From: Priestia abyssalis
GTDB taxonomy: Bacteria; Bacillota; Bacilli; Bacillales; Bacillaceae_H
Assembly: GCF_002019595.1 (NCBI RefSeq)
Contig: NZ_KV917369.1
Span: forward strand, 4,790,624 to 4,854,623
DNA: 64,000 bases
Direction: 5' to 3'
Positions 27,996 through 36,757 of the stretch are shown piece by piece. The notes below the pieces were generated by a model. That model did no database searches. It saw only the letters and a program-made list of their open reading frames with translations, and had not been told where the DNA came from. Position numbers and translations under genes: made by a program. The stretch's first letter is position 1. Each line of letters starts with the position of its first letter.

Positions 27996-28713
27996 TGCGA
28001 TCCCTCCTTATTGGGAGAGTGCAAGGTTTTAATCAGGTATGCACATACGGCTTCCCTAACAAGTTGATTTAACTTAATAATTGAACTGACTATGCCCCTT
28101 CGCTCCATTCCTATTACAGAAATTTCAACACTACTACGGGCTGCTGTCCCACAGATTCAATTGTCATTTCCTCCAATTTAGATGCATTGAGATTAACTCC
28201 TCTTATCATCATCTTCTGTGGTTCCGCTGTTCCTTACGCTCTAGCTTTCCATTACCGTTTTAGCTGTCCTCTTTGACCCGTTAACCATCTTTTTATCCAC
28301 TGTTGGAAGGACGCAAGACACTATTCCTTTATTGGAGTAGTATAGATTTTGCAACCACCAATACAAAACCTACGATTAAACTTCTTTACCAGAAGCGAGA
28401 AACTTCATTTTGTTTCCCTCTCACTTTACGAGCCGTACGTACGAGGATTCCTGGTGAGTCAGCATGACGATCTTATAGCCTCCCGCTTACTTCACTAACC
28501 GCTTCTCAGGTCCGTTTTTCAACGCCTTTACCGAGCTTCGTACACAAATGTAGTTAACCATTTACGCACGTCGGAGTTTCAGAGCAACGTTACCAACATT
28601 TAACGATGAGTTGGAGTTTCACCAACCTATTCAAGCGTAAAGTTCAAAGACGTATAATCTTTGCCTAGTTTTGTTGCATATTTCGATGCAGATTGTCTAG
28701 GAACAACGCACAC

Positions 28714-28864
28714 GATGGTCGAGCACCTCTATGCCGATAATGTGCCCGCACTCTTTCAACCTTTTAGTGACCTCAATATCTTCCCTGCTTGGCGCGGGGT
28801 CCCCGGAAGGATGATTATGGGCACAAATGATGGAGGCGGCAGATCGACGAAATGCTTCTTTGAA
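28714..28864 (-). CDS. radC: radC exon 2 (metal-binding centre)
   Basis: 151 nt between the two introns. It encodes the core of the JAB/MPN-like RadC domain, [17 protein letters not shown] followed by [12 protein letters not shown], then ...IGIEVLDH and one base of the next codon. In the unspliced DNA it is flanked by intron ends on both sides and cannot be read as RadC. It contains the HxH...D metal motif, so splicing of both introns is needed for any function. Confidence 0.9.
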
Positions 28865-28925
28865 GTAGGGTAAGAACCCGGTGCCTTGCTTAGTTTCCTA
28901 AGTAGGTTTCCAAGAACTCCCCTCC

Positions 28926-28960
28926 AAACCGTACGTACTCTTCTCAAAGTATACGGCTTT
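28926..28960 (-). ncRNA. Domain V hairpin of intron 2
   Basis: A 35-nt hairpin beginning AAAGCCGTATACT and closing AGTACGTACGGTTT, with the AGC catalytic triad. It lies 61 nt before the 3' splice site. Confidence 0.87.
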
Positions 28961-28967
28961 CCATTTA

Positions 28968-30839
28968 TCAATCTAACTTTCCATTGTGTAAGTCATGGTG
29001 GCATTTCACACACATGGCAATTGTCTTACGATTTCTTGCAATCATAAATTGTTCCCATCGTTTCTTGCCTTTCAAGTTCTTGAGCTTATTGACATGATGC
29101 ATTTCCAGTGGAACATTTTCTGCACCACACCATTCACACATTTCAGCTAAAAGGCGTTCAACGAGGCTTGTTCTGCCACCGTAAACGATCGTATTTTCGA
29201 TTATATCCACTGATTGTTTTTGGATTTCCGAGTTCTTTTCCATTCGTTGTTCCGTAAAATAGGCAATTTTAGGGCCATCCTTCGTTTTATAACGTATACC
29301 GAATTTCCTGTTTATCTTAAACTTTGTAATCATTTTACTGACGGTACTTTTGTATTTACTGGCATATGTTTTAATCATGCTGTATTTCATTGTTTGTCGG
29401 AAAGATTGAAGGACATGTACATTGCTTGCTAAGCGATAATAATTGTATAATCCTTCAATTTCTGCATTATACGTACGAAGAATTTCAAGGTCATCATTAT
29501 GCACTAGATACGGACGATGAACAGGTTTCCACCCATTGTTGCTACCAATTTTTAATGCACCTAAATCGATGAGTTTTTTGATGTATTTCTCATGTGGTAC
29601 GAATAGCTTCGTTTGATAGTTGAACTTTCGCTTCTTCGTGCCATTCGGCATCTTCATTCTATGCCAATCCCTTGCTACTCGAATGTCGTACCCTAGGAAT
29701 CTTGCGTTTTTCTGACTATGAGTTATCAACGTTTTTTCAGCACTCAATTCTAATTTGAGTTTATCTGCAAGGTAATCTGTTAAATCTTTCTTAATTTGTT
29801 CGGCTTCTTTTTTACTTCCAATAACACCGATAATAAAATCATCAGCATAACGAACATATTTCATTCGACGATAGTTTGGGTCAAAGAGGTCTTTACTGTC
29901 ATGGCTTTGTAGTTCTTTATATAATGCTTTTAATTCTCGAAGCCTTACAGCTTTTTCTTCGTTAGTTAGTCGTTCCCAATCACGTTTATTCTTACTTTTA
30001 CGATACTTAATCCTTGATGCCAGGTTATGGTAGACAAGATTATGCCTACGTTTTTCACCTTTATTAAAGGATTCCGCATACTTCTCTACATGTTTATCTA
30101 ATTCATGCAGATAAATATTCGATAATAACGGACTAATTATGCCACCCTGAGGGGTTCCACTGTAAGTTTTATGAAAAGCCCATTCTTCTACATAACCTGC
30201 TCTTAGAAATTTCCAAATTAAATTAATTAATTTCTCATCCCTAATGCGTTTCCGTAAAAGTCCAACTAACACATGATGGTCGATATTGTCAAAGAAACCT
30301 TTTATATCACCTTCAATAAACCATCTCGTACCTGTAAAAGTATTGCGTATTTCTTTTAATGCTGTATGACAACTACGATTTGGTCGAAAACCATGTGATT
30401 GATTTGAAAATTGCGGTTCGTAAATACTTTCTAAAATTCGCCGAACAACCTCTTGCACTAATTTATCCTCAAAAGTTGGGATACCTAAAGGTCGTGGTTT
30501 CCCATTTTTCTTCGGGATATACGTTCTACGTGCTGGTTTTGGTTGATATGTCTGTTCTTTAAGTTTTTCAATTAAACGCTCGATTCGTTCTAAGCTCATT
30601 CCATCGATTGTGTTGTTATTAATACCCTTTGTATTACTTCCTCTATTTGGGTAGAGTTTGGCATAGGCTTCTAAATAAAACTCGGTATTATACAAATTCC
30701 GATATAACCGTTCAAATACGTACGATTCGTTTTGTGCTTTGGAAGTTAGACTGTTTAACACTACTTTTGGATTTCTCATAGAGCCTCTCGCTCCTTCCCA
30801 ATTTGGTATTAAACTAGATAAACTGCTCCCCTTCGCCAT
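28968..30839 (-). CDS. ltrA: Group II intron 2 reverse transcriptase/maturase (LtrA-type)
   Basis: 623 residues. RT motifs are RPLGIPTFEDKLVQEVV (near 95), QSHGFRPNRSCHTALKEI, GTPQGGIISPLLSNIYLHEL (near 220) and the catalytic YVRYADDFIIGVIG (near 315). An insertion of about 60 charged residues separates the GTPQGG and YADD blocks. This insertion is shared with LtrA-like class A/ML maturases and is absent from the first intron's enzyme. The C-terminal HNH domain has CEWCGAENVPLEMHHVNKL and CVKCHHDLHNGK. All domains look intact, so the element may still be mobile. Confidence 0.95.
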   Translation of the reverse strand: MAKGSSLSSLIPNWEGARGSMRNPKVVLNSLTSKAQNESYVFERLYRNLYNTEFYLEAYAKLYPNRGSNTKGINNNTIDGMSLERIERLIEKLKEQTYQPKPARRTYIPKKNGKPRPLGIPTFEDKLVQEVVRRILESIYEPQFSNQSHGFRPNRSCHTALKEIRNTFTGTRWFIEGDIKGFFDNIDHHVLVGLLRKRIRDEKLINLIWKFLRAGYVEEWAFHKTYSGTPQGGIISPLLSNIYLHELDKHVEKYAESFNKGEKRRHNLVYHNLASRIKYRKSKNKRDWERLTNEEKAVRLRELKALYKELQSHDSKDLFDPNYRRMKYVRYADDFIIGVIGSKKEAEQIKKDLTDYLADKLKLELSAEKTLITHSQKNARFLGYDIRVARDWHRMKMPNGTKKRKFNYQTKLFVPHEKYIKKLIDLGALKIGSNNGWKPVHRPYLVHNDDLEILRTYNAEIEGLYNYYRLASNVHVLQSFRQTMKYSMIKTYASKYKSTVSKMITKFKINRKFGIRYKTKDGPKIAYFTEQRMEKNSEIQKQSVDIIENTIVYGGRTSLVERLLAEMCEWCGAENVPLEMHHVNKLKNLKGKKRWEQFMIARNRKTIAMCVKCHHDLHNGKLD

Positions 30840-31390
30840 GTAATAGGCTTTCCCTATCTCGGACTACTACGAGAACTCCGTTGCCATATCAGATTTTCAG
30901 CATCATCTTTCTTACCTTTCGACTTGAAATTTATCACCTTATTGGGCATTATGCATAGCTGTGTTTACAGCGTTCTGACTTAGGCAATCCCCATTTAGAC
31001 ATTTAGAAACATAGCATTTCATAGTTTCGGATGTGATTTTCACTCGTTTCTTCCATACAGAAGATGGATGAAGCAGTATCACTTCATATTTCTCGACGTC
31101 TTTAAGAAATATGCATACTTCACACAGCGTAAATCGTTACCTCCCGCTGAAGGTCCCCGTAGTCCTCCTTGAGCTATCATTCAAGCAATCCAGCTTTCAT
31201 CCTTGTCTATGAATTTTCATCTCGCCGTTCAGTCGTGCCTTGGTAACTAGACAACTTACGGCTTTTCCAACATGCTACACTCCCCGCTTGGTTTCCCTTA
31301 CGGATAAGTTGGCTGATGATAGGGTAAAGAATATGATAGTTCCCTACTGCTTTGCTAGAGCAGATTTTCTAAATGCCCTTATGGGCGCAC

Positions 31391-31876
31391 TACCTCCCTT
31401 GGATGCACGATCGAGGAGTTTAAACTTCCAATGAAGATGGTTTGTTTGTGGAGAATTTGATTTTTCGTATTGAGGTAAAGACAGATGAAATGTTCTTGCG
31501 ATAATAAACGCATTTCTTCCATAATGAAATTGGCTCCATCTTCCGGACTGCGGATCGTATAACGATCGTGGAGATGCAGCTTGCTGATTCGCCTGCCCAT
31601 TTCAATGGCAGCCGCGATTTGAACGGCCTTCGCCGTCCCTACACCTTTAATGGAGGTCATTTCATCGACGGTCGCGTCTTGCAAAAGCTTCAATCCGTCA
31701 AAATGCTGGAGAATGCGGTTGGACAATTGCAGCACCGATTCTTCTTTCGTGCCGGTGCGCAATAAAATGGCTATCAACTCGTGGTTGGATAAGCTGGCGG
31801 CCCCATAAGAAAGCAATCGTTCCCTGGGGCGCTCATCTTCGGGGAAATCGTGGATTTTTAACGTGGACTGGTTCAC
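31391..31876 (-). CDS. radC: radC exon 1 (DNA repair protein RadC, interrupted by two introns)
   Basis: 162 codons from ATG 31876, ending ...SLNSSIVHPREV at the intron 2 splice site. It carries the helix-hairpin-helix region (about 60-90, ATVDEMTSIKGVGTAKAVQIAAA) and the first part of the JAB-like domain. Exons 1, 2 and 3 (31391-31876, 28714-28864, 25955-26007) add up to 690 nt, or 229 residues plus stop, close to the 231 of B. subtilis RadC and without any frame error. Without splicing, translation runs into intron 2 and stops after a few codons. RadC is a conserved protein of uncertain role in DNA repair. The gene lies 16 bp after maf, as part of the maf-radC unit. Confidence 0.93.
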
Positions 31877-31892
31877 TAAAAGTTCCTCCTTT

Positions 31893-32477
31893 TTATGAAC
31901 CGTTCATCTCATACACATAGCCCGCTTTTTTCAACTCGCGAATCGTTTTGGACAACGGTAAACCGACGACCGAATAGTAATCGCCTTCCATTTTTTGTAC
32001 AAGTGACGCTCCAAGTCCTTGAATACCATAGGATCCGGCCTTATCCATCGGCTCACCGCTTTTGACGTAGTCCATAATTTCTTCTTTTGTCAGCTCCCAA
32101 AACGTAACGTCCGCCTTTTCATAAAACGAGATCGCTTTCCCTTTATGCACAATAGCCACTCCTGTTACAACTTCATGCGTGGAGCCCGAAAGCATTTGCA
32201 GCATGTTCACTGCTTCATTTTCATCACTTGGTTTCCCCAAAATGTTCCCGTCATATACGACGACCGTATCCGATCCTAGCACATAGGCATCCGGATAATG
32301 AGCAGCGACATCGTTTGCTTTTTGCAATGCAAGCGACATCACGATGTCATATGGAGATTGATTGGCATCAAAGATTTCTTCTACGCTGCTGACATGAACG
32401 GTAAATGATAAATGAAGCTGTTCAAGCAGTTGCTTGCGACGAGGGGATCCTGAGGCTAATACTAGTTGTTGTTTCAT
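31893..32477 (-). CDS. maf: Maf-family nucleotide pyrophosphatase
   Basis: 194 residues from ATG 32477, preceded by AAAGGTG; in-frame starts up to 32486 exist. The N-terminal [15 protein letters not shown] and the catalytic region [17 protein letters not shown] (near 68) are diagnostic. [20 protein letters not shown] (near 145) closes the site. Maf hydrolyses dTTP/UTP or modified nucleotides and can affect septation. Its place between spoIIB and radC is conserved in bacilli. Confidence 0.94.
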   Translation of the reverse strand: MKQQLVLASGSPRRKQLLEQLHLSFTVHVSSVEEIFDANQSPYDIVMSLALQKANDVAAHYPDAYVLGSDTVVVYDGNILGKPSDENEAVNMLQMLSGSTHEVVTGVAIVHKGKAISFYEKADVTFWELTKEEIMDYVKSGEPMDKAGSYGIQGLGASLVQKMEGDYYSVVGLPLSKTIRELKKAGYVYEMNGS

Positions 32478-32507
32478 ATTCATCACCTTTGCATTTCAAA
32501 TAATAGA

Positions 32508-32570
32508 GGTTGTTCAACAAGTCCGGGAAAAACGACTATCGCCCTTCTCGATCCTTTTTGAACATGTACT
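32508..32570. repeat. Dispersed GTTCAAAA-ended repeat, short (internally deleted) copy
   Basis: 63 bp between maf and spoIIB. Its left part GTTCAACAAGTCCGGGAAAA and right part CTTCTCGATCCTTTTTGAAC match the two ends of the long copy at 11100-11250, with the middle missing. Confidence 0.6.
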
Positions 32571-32691
32571 AATAGCACTCGACACAAATCCATTCTAGCA
32601 ACTTCTCCCTTATTTTACAATTTTCCCGATATCTATGAATGCAGCTCTATACGATATATGGATAAAGACCGCAGACACTCGTCCATGAGGG

Positions 32692-32722
32692 ACAAAAAAA
32701 CCGCCGAAACTTTTCCGGCAGC
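32692..32722 (-). terminator. Terminator after spoIIB
   Basis: A GCCG/CGGC-based stem at 32703-32719 lies 10 bp after the spoIIB stop codon, followed on the minus strand by TTTTTTTG. Confidence 0.7.
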
Positions 32723-32730
32723 TCGTTTCC

Positions 32731-33747
32731 TTATTTCAATTCAGCATAAACGCTGACCGCTTCAAGCAAAAATTGCTGGGCTTGCCATCTCGCTTCCTCT
32801 CCTTGATCTTTTTCATACTTGGATAAAGAAGCTTCTGCCATTAATAAATAAGAGAGAAACTTTCCGATGTTCTGATCAAGTTTTTCATTAGACTTTAATT
32901 GCACAAGTTCTTCTTTAATGCCTTTCAACCCGCTTAACGAAGCGGACGGATTGGCTGCTGTCTCAGAAGAAAGGGAAAGCAGTGTGTTAAACGACTTTTG
33001 CGCCTTCGTCATTACAGTCTGTTCATCCTTTGACCATGCATCCATTTGAATGGACGCGAGATCATACGGCTTGACATATGTGCTCTCTCCTTGTTTTTTG
33101 TAATGTTCTCCTATTTCCTTCGTTATCTTTTCGTCGAGTCCGATTCCAATAAATAAAGCATAGGACTTTTCGTTTGGAACGACAGCGGCCGCATACCCTT
33201 TTGCTCTCATATTACGAATGGCATCTTCCCCGCCTTGTTTCGTCGAAAAGACCCCTGCCTGTACGGCGTAAAGTGAAATCGCCGGCAAAGAATCCGTCTT
33301 CATCCCTTCTGCCAGCCCCCCGTTTTCTCCGGGTTCCTCCAATAACCCCGAATTGTTAACAACAACAGGCTCGGACTTTTTCGGCGCAAACATGGAGTCT
33401 TCGCCTGTCATCAGCTTCAAGCTGAACATACCAAGCCCCGTTCCGACTACTACGGCAACCGACATAATAAAAATGACTTTCTTTACCACATTTGTTGATG
33501 TACCATTTCTTTTTATTAAAGCGGATTTTTTAGCGATAGATGGTTTTTTCTTGCTTTTAACATGACGCAAATCTTCGATGGACACGATTTTCAAAGGCTC
33601 GTCTTCCGGAAGAACCCATGCAAATTCCTCTTGTGAAGAGGACTGGCTTACTGGTTGATTTTGTTTCTTTATTTCATTTCCTTGTTCTTCATACTTTTTT
33701 TCTTGTCCATTGATCTTAATGGAAATTTTATTCGGCTGCTTGTCCAT
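32731..33747 (-). CDS. spoIIB: Sporulation protein SpoIIB (SPOR domain)
   Basis: 338 residues, near the 332 of B. subtilis SpoIIB. An N-terminal cytoplasmic region (about 1-85) is followed by one membrane segment (about 91-112, VIFIMSVAVVVGTGLGMFSL). A SPOR domain (about 155-230) has YAVQAGVFSTKQGGEDAI and would bind denuded septal peptidoglycan. SpoIIB localises engulfment proteins to the sporulation septum. In B. subtilis it lies next to comC and maf. Here the whole pilus operon including a ComC-like peptidase lies directly upstream. Confidence 0.85.
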   Translation of the reverse strand: MDKQPNKISIKINGQEKKYEEQGNEIKKQNQPVSQSSSQEEFAWVLPEDEPLKIVSIEDLRHVKSKKKPSIAKKSALIKRNGTSTNVVKKVIFIMSVAVVVGTGLGMFSLKLMTGEDSMFAPKKSEPVVVNNSGLLEEPGENGGLAEGMKTDSLPAISLYAVQAGVFSTKQGGEDAIRNMRAKGYAAAVVPNEKSYALFIGIGLDEKITKEIGEHYKKQGESTYVKPYDLASIQMDAWSKDEQTVMTKAQKSFNTLLSLSSETAANPSASLSGLKGIKEELVQLKSNEKLDQNIGKFLSYLLMAEASLSKYEKDQGEEARWQAQQFLLEAVSVYAELK

Positions 33748-33815
33748 TTCCGTCCACCACCCTTGCTTTCACAGCACATTTACTTGTTCCCATCCTATCA
33801 CAAGGGCAAAAAAAA

Positions 33816-33842
33816 ATAACAAGACATTTGTCGTCTTGTTAT
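33816..33842 (-). terminator. Terminator at the end of the pilus operon
   Basis: ATAACAAGAC (33816-33825) pairs with GTCTTGTTAT (33833-33842). On the minus strand it runs into TTTTTTTTT. It lies just after the last prepilin gene. Confidence 0.85.
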
Positions 33843-33857
33843 GAAAGGTTTTCGACA

Positions 33858-34331
33858 TTATGGGAGCAAATTTGCGATTTTGTCGGTGGACAGTTCCTTC
33901 GATGGAATTCCTTCATCGTGGCTGCCGCATATTTTTTTCGTTTCTCCGTACAGACAAACGTAATACTGAAGTTCATTATCCTCAAGCTTGATTTCGACAA
34001 ACGATTTGTTTTGATCATCTGTTATCCCGAGCTCTTTTCGTGTATAAGGATCTTGCAGGACATGCAAATAGTCTTCGTTGACCAATTCCGTATATGTCAA
34101 TTTTGCCTGCATTTGCGGATTCAGTGCCACTTCACTCGCGCGCCTATGCAAAGAGGCCGCTTCTTTCATCGCAACCGCATTTGCCACAAATGCCTGATGT
34201 TTCGATTTTTCGATAATTGCACCGACAGCAAGGATGGAGATTCCGGCAAGAATGCCTAAAATGGCGATGACAGCAAGCAATTCGACAAGCGTCAGCCCTT
34301 TTTTATTTTTAATTACCATTCTTTCACTCAC
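33858..34331 (-). CDS. Type IV prepilin-like protein, last gene of pil operon
   Basis: 157 residues with a class III signal peptide: basic leader MVIKNKKG, cleavage after Gly, then LTLVELLAVIAILGILAGIS, with Glu at +5. The hydrophobic helix is followed by a polar globular part with two cysteines (YYVCLYGETKKICG near 135), which may form a disulfide. It would be processed by the prepilin peptidase encoded upstream. It is either a minor pilin or a second major-type pilin. B. subtilis has nothing equivalent at this place. Confidence 0.85.
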   Translation of the reverse strand: MSERMVIKNKKGLTLVELLAVIAILGILAGISILAVGAIIEKSKHQAFVANAVAMKEAASLHRRASEVALNPQMQAKLTYTELVNEDYLHVLQDPYTRKELGITDDQNKSFVEIKLEDNELQYYVCLYGETKKICGSHDEGIPSKELSTDKIANLLP

Positions 34332-34370
34332 GGCTACTCCCCCAAAATAAGACGGTCACTTCATCCATCA

Positions 34371-35150
34371 CTAATTATTGATCAACGTTTGAAACGGATC
34401 TTCTTTCTCGCCCGGTTCCGGCAGATCGATCGTTGGTATATCTTTTCGCAATTCTTCTAAAGCCGGATGGTAAAAAGTCGAGATTGTCAGCTCATATTGG
34501 ACGGTAGGCTTGTCGATTTCCGATAATTTGGTCGGTTCCTGCGGCCCTTGAAATGAAATGCTTTCAACTTGCGAGATTCGTCTCGACTTTTCCACTGTAT
34601 CGATAAACGTCAGCAAATCCTTGTACCATTCCGATTCGACCGAAAGCTTGACCGTTACTTTTTTCAAGCCGACCGGCAGTGTTTCCGCGCTTTGTTCCGC
34701 CTTCTCTTCTTCCTGTTTATCTTCCGGAACGATGGTTCCCGTTTCTTCATCCATCACCATCTGTTTTTTGTTCGGTCCGTTTTGTTCTTCGCTCTCCGCT
34801 GACCCAAGATCCGCCTCTTCCTCATCGGAAAACTGCATACTTAAAATTAAGCTGTTTGACACCACTTCCGCTTTTTCGAGCTCGAGCAAAAACTGTTCGG
34901 TAAACGGCTTCACCGGAAGACGCTTTTGCAGCTCCACACTGCTTTGAATCATTTGTGTTGCCGGCATGCCTGCCTTCTCACTCGCGGATTTCAGCAATTG
35001 CTGTTCGGTTGATAAATCGCTTTCTAACAGTTCAACTTCTTGCTCGAACGGTCGAATGAACTTCGTGTAACACAGCAAAGAAAGAAGGACAATGATCATA
35101 AAAAGGATCCCAGCAGCCAGAGACTGTTTTTTCGTTAAACGAAGGCTCAT
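34371..35150 (-). CDS. pilO: PilO-like pilus alignment protein
   Basis: 259 residues. A short cytoplasmic start, one membrane helix (about 13-33, AAGILFMIIVLLSLLCYTKF), a coiled coil (about 36-75) and a ferredoxin-like C-terminal region with LKKVTVKLSVESEWYKDLLTFIDTVEK. This is the PilO pattern, with an acidic insertion around 105-155. PilO pairs with PilN to connect PilM and the assembly platform to the cell envelope. It overlaps pilN by 4 bp. Identification rests on topology and position after pilM-pilN. Confidence 0.8.
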   Translation of the reverse strand: MSLRLTKKQSLAAGILFMIIVLLSLLCYTKFIRPFEQEVELLESDLSTEQQLLKSASEKAGMPATQMIQSSVELQKRLPVKPFTEQFLLELEKAEVVSNSLILSMQFSDEEEADLGSAESEEQNGPNKKQMVMDEETGTIVPEDKQEEEKAEQSAETLPVGLKKVTVKLSVESEWYKDLLTFIDTVEKSRRISQVESISFQGPQEPTKLSEIDKPTVQYELTISTFYHPALEELRKDIPTIDLPEPGEKEDPFQTLINN

Positions 35151-35755
35151 TTTTCTTCCTCCTTCGCCAGTTTCTTCACTTCTTCTCCGTCAATTTCCAG
35201 CTCAAATGTCGCCAAATAACGCGGCAGTACCTTTTCTGTCTCATCAAGCTCTTCCGTTTTCTCGTTTTTCAACTCCTGGGCTTCCACTACCATCAGCTTC
35301 GCATCTTTTACAATCGAGAGTTCATTGTTTAAACGACTTAAATAAAAAGCAGCCTCCGAGCTTTCATCAAACTGCACGATCAGTACGGCTTTTTGTTCTT
35401 CGGTATATTGGAATCCCTGGATGAATCCCCGTTTTGGCAAGGCAGACGTCAATTCATTTAAAATCGGTACGGTCGAAATCGGATAGTGTTCCATCCATTC
35501 GATCGCTGACTGCAACTGCTGCACTCCTTGATTACTTTGACGTGTTCCCGCTTCTTTTTCTTTTAAAAGCCGGCCTGCTTTCGTCTCATTAATCGATATT
35601 TCAAGCTGTGTTCGCTCTGACTGCAAATTGGTATATTTCCATAAGAGAAACCCGCCTGCTGCTATTCCGCCCGCGATTAAGACTGACATGATAACAAGAA
35701 ATGCAATATTTCTCGGTTCTTTTTTCGGAAGCAAGTTAATTTCAACTAACATCAT
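35147..35755 (-). CDS. pilN: PilN-like pilus alignment protein
   Basis: 202 residues. The N-terminal VEINLLPKK is the conserved PilN motif that binds PilM. A membrane helix (about 19-40) and a coiled coil follow. The C-terminal domain is ferredoxin-like. It is encoded between pilM and pilO with 4-bp overlaps on each side. Confidence 0.87.
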   Translation of the reverse strand: MMLVEINLLPKKEPRNIAFLVIMSVLIAGGIAAGGFLLWKYTNLQSERTQLEISINETKAGRLLKEKEAGTRQSNQGVQQLQSAIEWMEHYPISTVPILNELTSALPKRGFIQGFQYTEEQKAVLIVQFDESSEAAFYLSRLNNELSIVKDAKLMVVEAQELKNEKTEELDETEKVLPRYLATFELEIDGEEVKKLAKEEEK

Positions 35756-36744
35756 TGCACCTCTTTTAAAGCCAGGCCTAGTGCCAAGTAATAACGGCGG
35801 TCCACTTCATTCGGCAGCTCTTTTTGCTGGACGGAAACATCAATTATTTGAGCCGGCAGCGACACGTTTTCTTGCAACTTCTCAAAAAGCTCCATTAAAT
35901 ATGGATGGTCGCCTGTGACGAATAATTGGGAAATCTCCGTTTTTCCTTCATGCATCGAAAACTTATAAAAATTGACAATCCGCTCCACTTCTTTATAAAT
36001 ATCATTCAATTTTCCTAACAGTATGTCTTTGCCGTCCACCCGTTCTAAAACAGAGTGATTCCCATCATTTGTTACATTCCAGTTTTCCAGCTTATCTTCC
36101 AATGGAATATGTCTCATGAAGGTAGGCTGGTGTTCATGAAACACGCTGACATTGACAGACAACAAATCGATTTGGATGAACATCTGATGAGTGTCTCTTG
36201 CCATTAAATCTTCATGATGGCAAAGGCGATATAAACAAAGAGGCGAAACATCCGCCGCCACAGGCTGCAGTTTCGCTTCTTGCAAAACCTCCGAATAATG
36301 AAGCACAAGCTCTTCCGGAGCGGCAAATAAAATAATGTCTGTTTGCTGCTCCGTACGGCTTGTAACGAAGAAATCGAAAATCGCGTCTTCAAACGGCAAA
36401 TGAATGCTTGAACCGATTTCCATATATAAATACCCTTTTATCTCATCGTCATCGAGCGATTCGGGCAATGTTTGATGCCGAATAACGACGCGGTCATCCG
36501 GCACAACAAAACGGACTTTCGTACGCTTCAGTCCCCAATCAAGCACACACTCGTCCAAAATCATGGACAGCGTTTCGGAATCGACGATTTTTCCGTTCTC
36601 GATGATTCCCTTTGGCAAATACCGTTCATATGCCTTTGAAACGGCAAGGGACGGGGCATGCTTCAATTCCGCATAACGTATCACATGGTCTTTTATAACA
36701 AGATTGCCTATTTTGCCTTTCATGGATGGTAGCCGTAAGACCAT
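35752..36744 (-). CDS. pilM: PilM actin-like pilus assembly protein
   Basis: 330 residues. It resembles the FtsA/PilM actin fold: VIKDHVIRYAELK at the start, RFVVPDDRVVIRHQTLPESL (about 83-102), and QLFVTGDHPYLMELFEKLQ (about 272). PilM is a cytoplasmic ATP-binding ring that joins the motor to PilN. Its divergence from Gram-negative PilM is considerable, so the call leans on operon order. Confidence 0.85.
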   Translation of the reverse strand: MVLRLPSMKGKIGNLVIKDHVIRYAELKHAPSLAVSKAYERYLPKGIIENGKIVDSETLSMILDECVLDWGLKRTKVRFVVPDDRVVIRHQTLPESLDDDEIKGYLYMEIGSSIHLPFEDAIFDFFVTSRTEQQTDIILFAAPEELVLHYSEVLQEAKLQPVAADVSPLCLYRLCHHEDLMARDTHQMFIQIDLLSVNVSVFHEHQPTFMRHIPLEDKLENWNVTNDGNHSVLERVDGKDILLGKLNDIYKEVERIVNFYKFSMHEGKTEISQLFVTGDHPYLMELFEKLQENVSLPAQIIDVSVQQKELPNEVDRRYYLALGLALKEVQ

Positions 36745-36757
36745 TGTTTCTCACCTA

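Larger units (their letters stand above)
26008..28713 (-). mobile_element. Group II intron 1 in radC (RT-maturase-HNH)
   Basis: A 2706-bp insert on the radC strand. It begins GTGTGCG at 28713 and ends in AT at 26008, matching the GTGYG...AY rule. The 5' part (28000-28713) has no gene and should fold as domains I-III. The maturase frame occupies domain IV. Domain V lies at 26073-26107 and a 65-nt domain VI follows, with a candidate branch A at 26015, eight bases from the 3' end. It splits the codon after RadC ...VLDH. The HNH domain and the absence of a terminator target argue against class C. A different lineage from intron 2. Confidence 0.92.
28865..31390 (-). mobile_element. Group II intron 2 in radC (RT-maturase-HNH)
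   Basis: A 2526-bp insert on the radC strand. It starts GTGCG at 31390 and ends in AC at 28865. It lies exactly between codons ...HPREV and FKEAF of RadC. About 550 nt of 5' ribozyme sequence (30840-31390) precede the maturase gene. Domain V is at 28926-28960 and a 61-nt domain VI holds a candidate branch A at 28871, seven bases from the end. The maturase gene ends only 7 nt before domain V. It inserted in a different site and comes from a different intron lineage than intron 1. Confidence 0.92.

Noticed and set aside
28661-28971. Open frames of about 70 codons on both strands in the middle of the intron-rich region.
   Set aside because: They are out-of-frame readings of radC exon 2 and the neighbouring intron ends; the real coding frame here is RadC on the minus strand.
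26008-31390. Class C group II introns, or decayed intron fragments.
   Set aside because: Both maturases carry an HNH domain, which class C enzymes lack, and there is no terminator at either target. All reverse-transcriptase motifs and domain V are intact.
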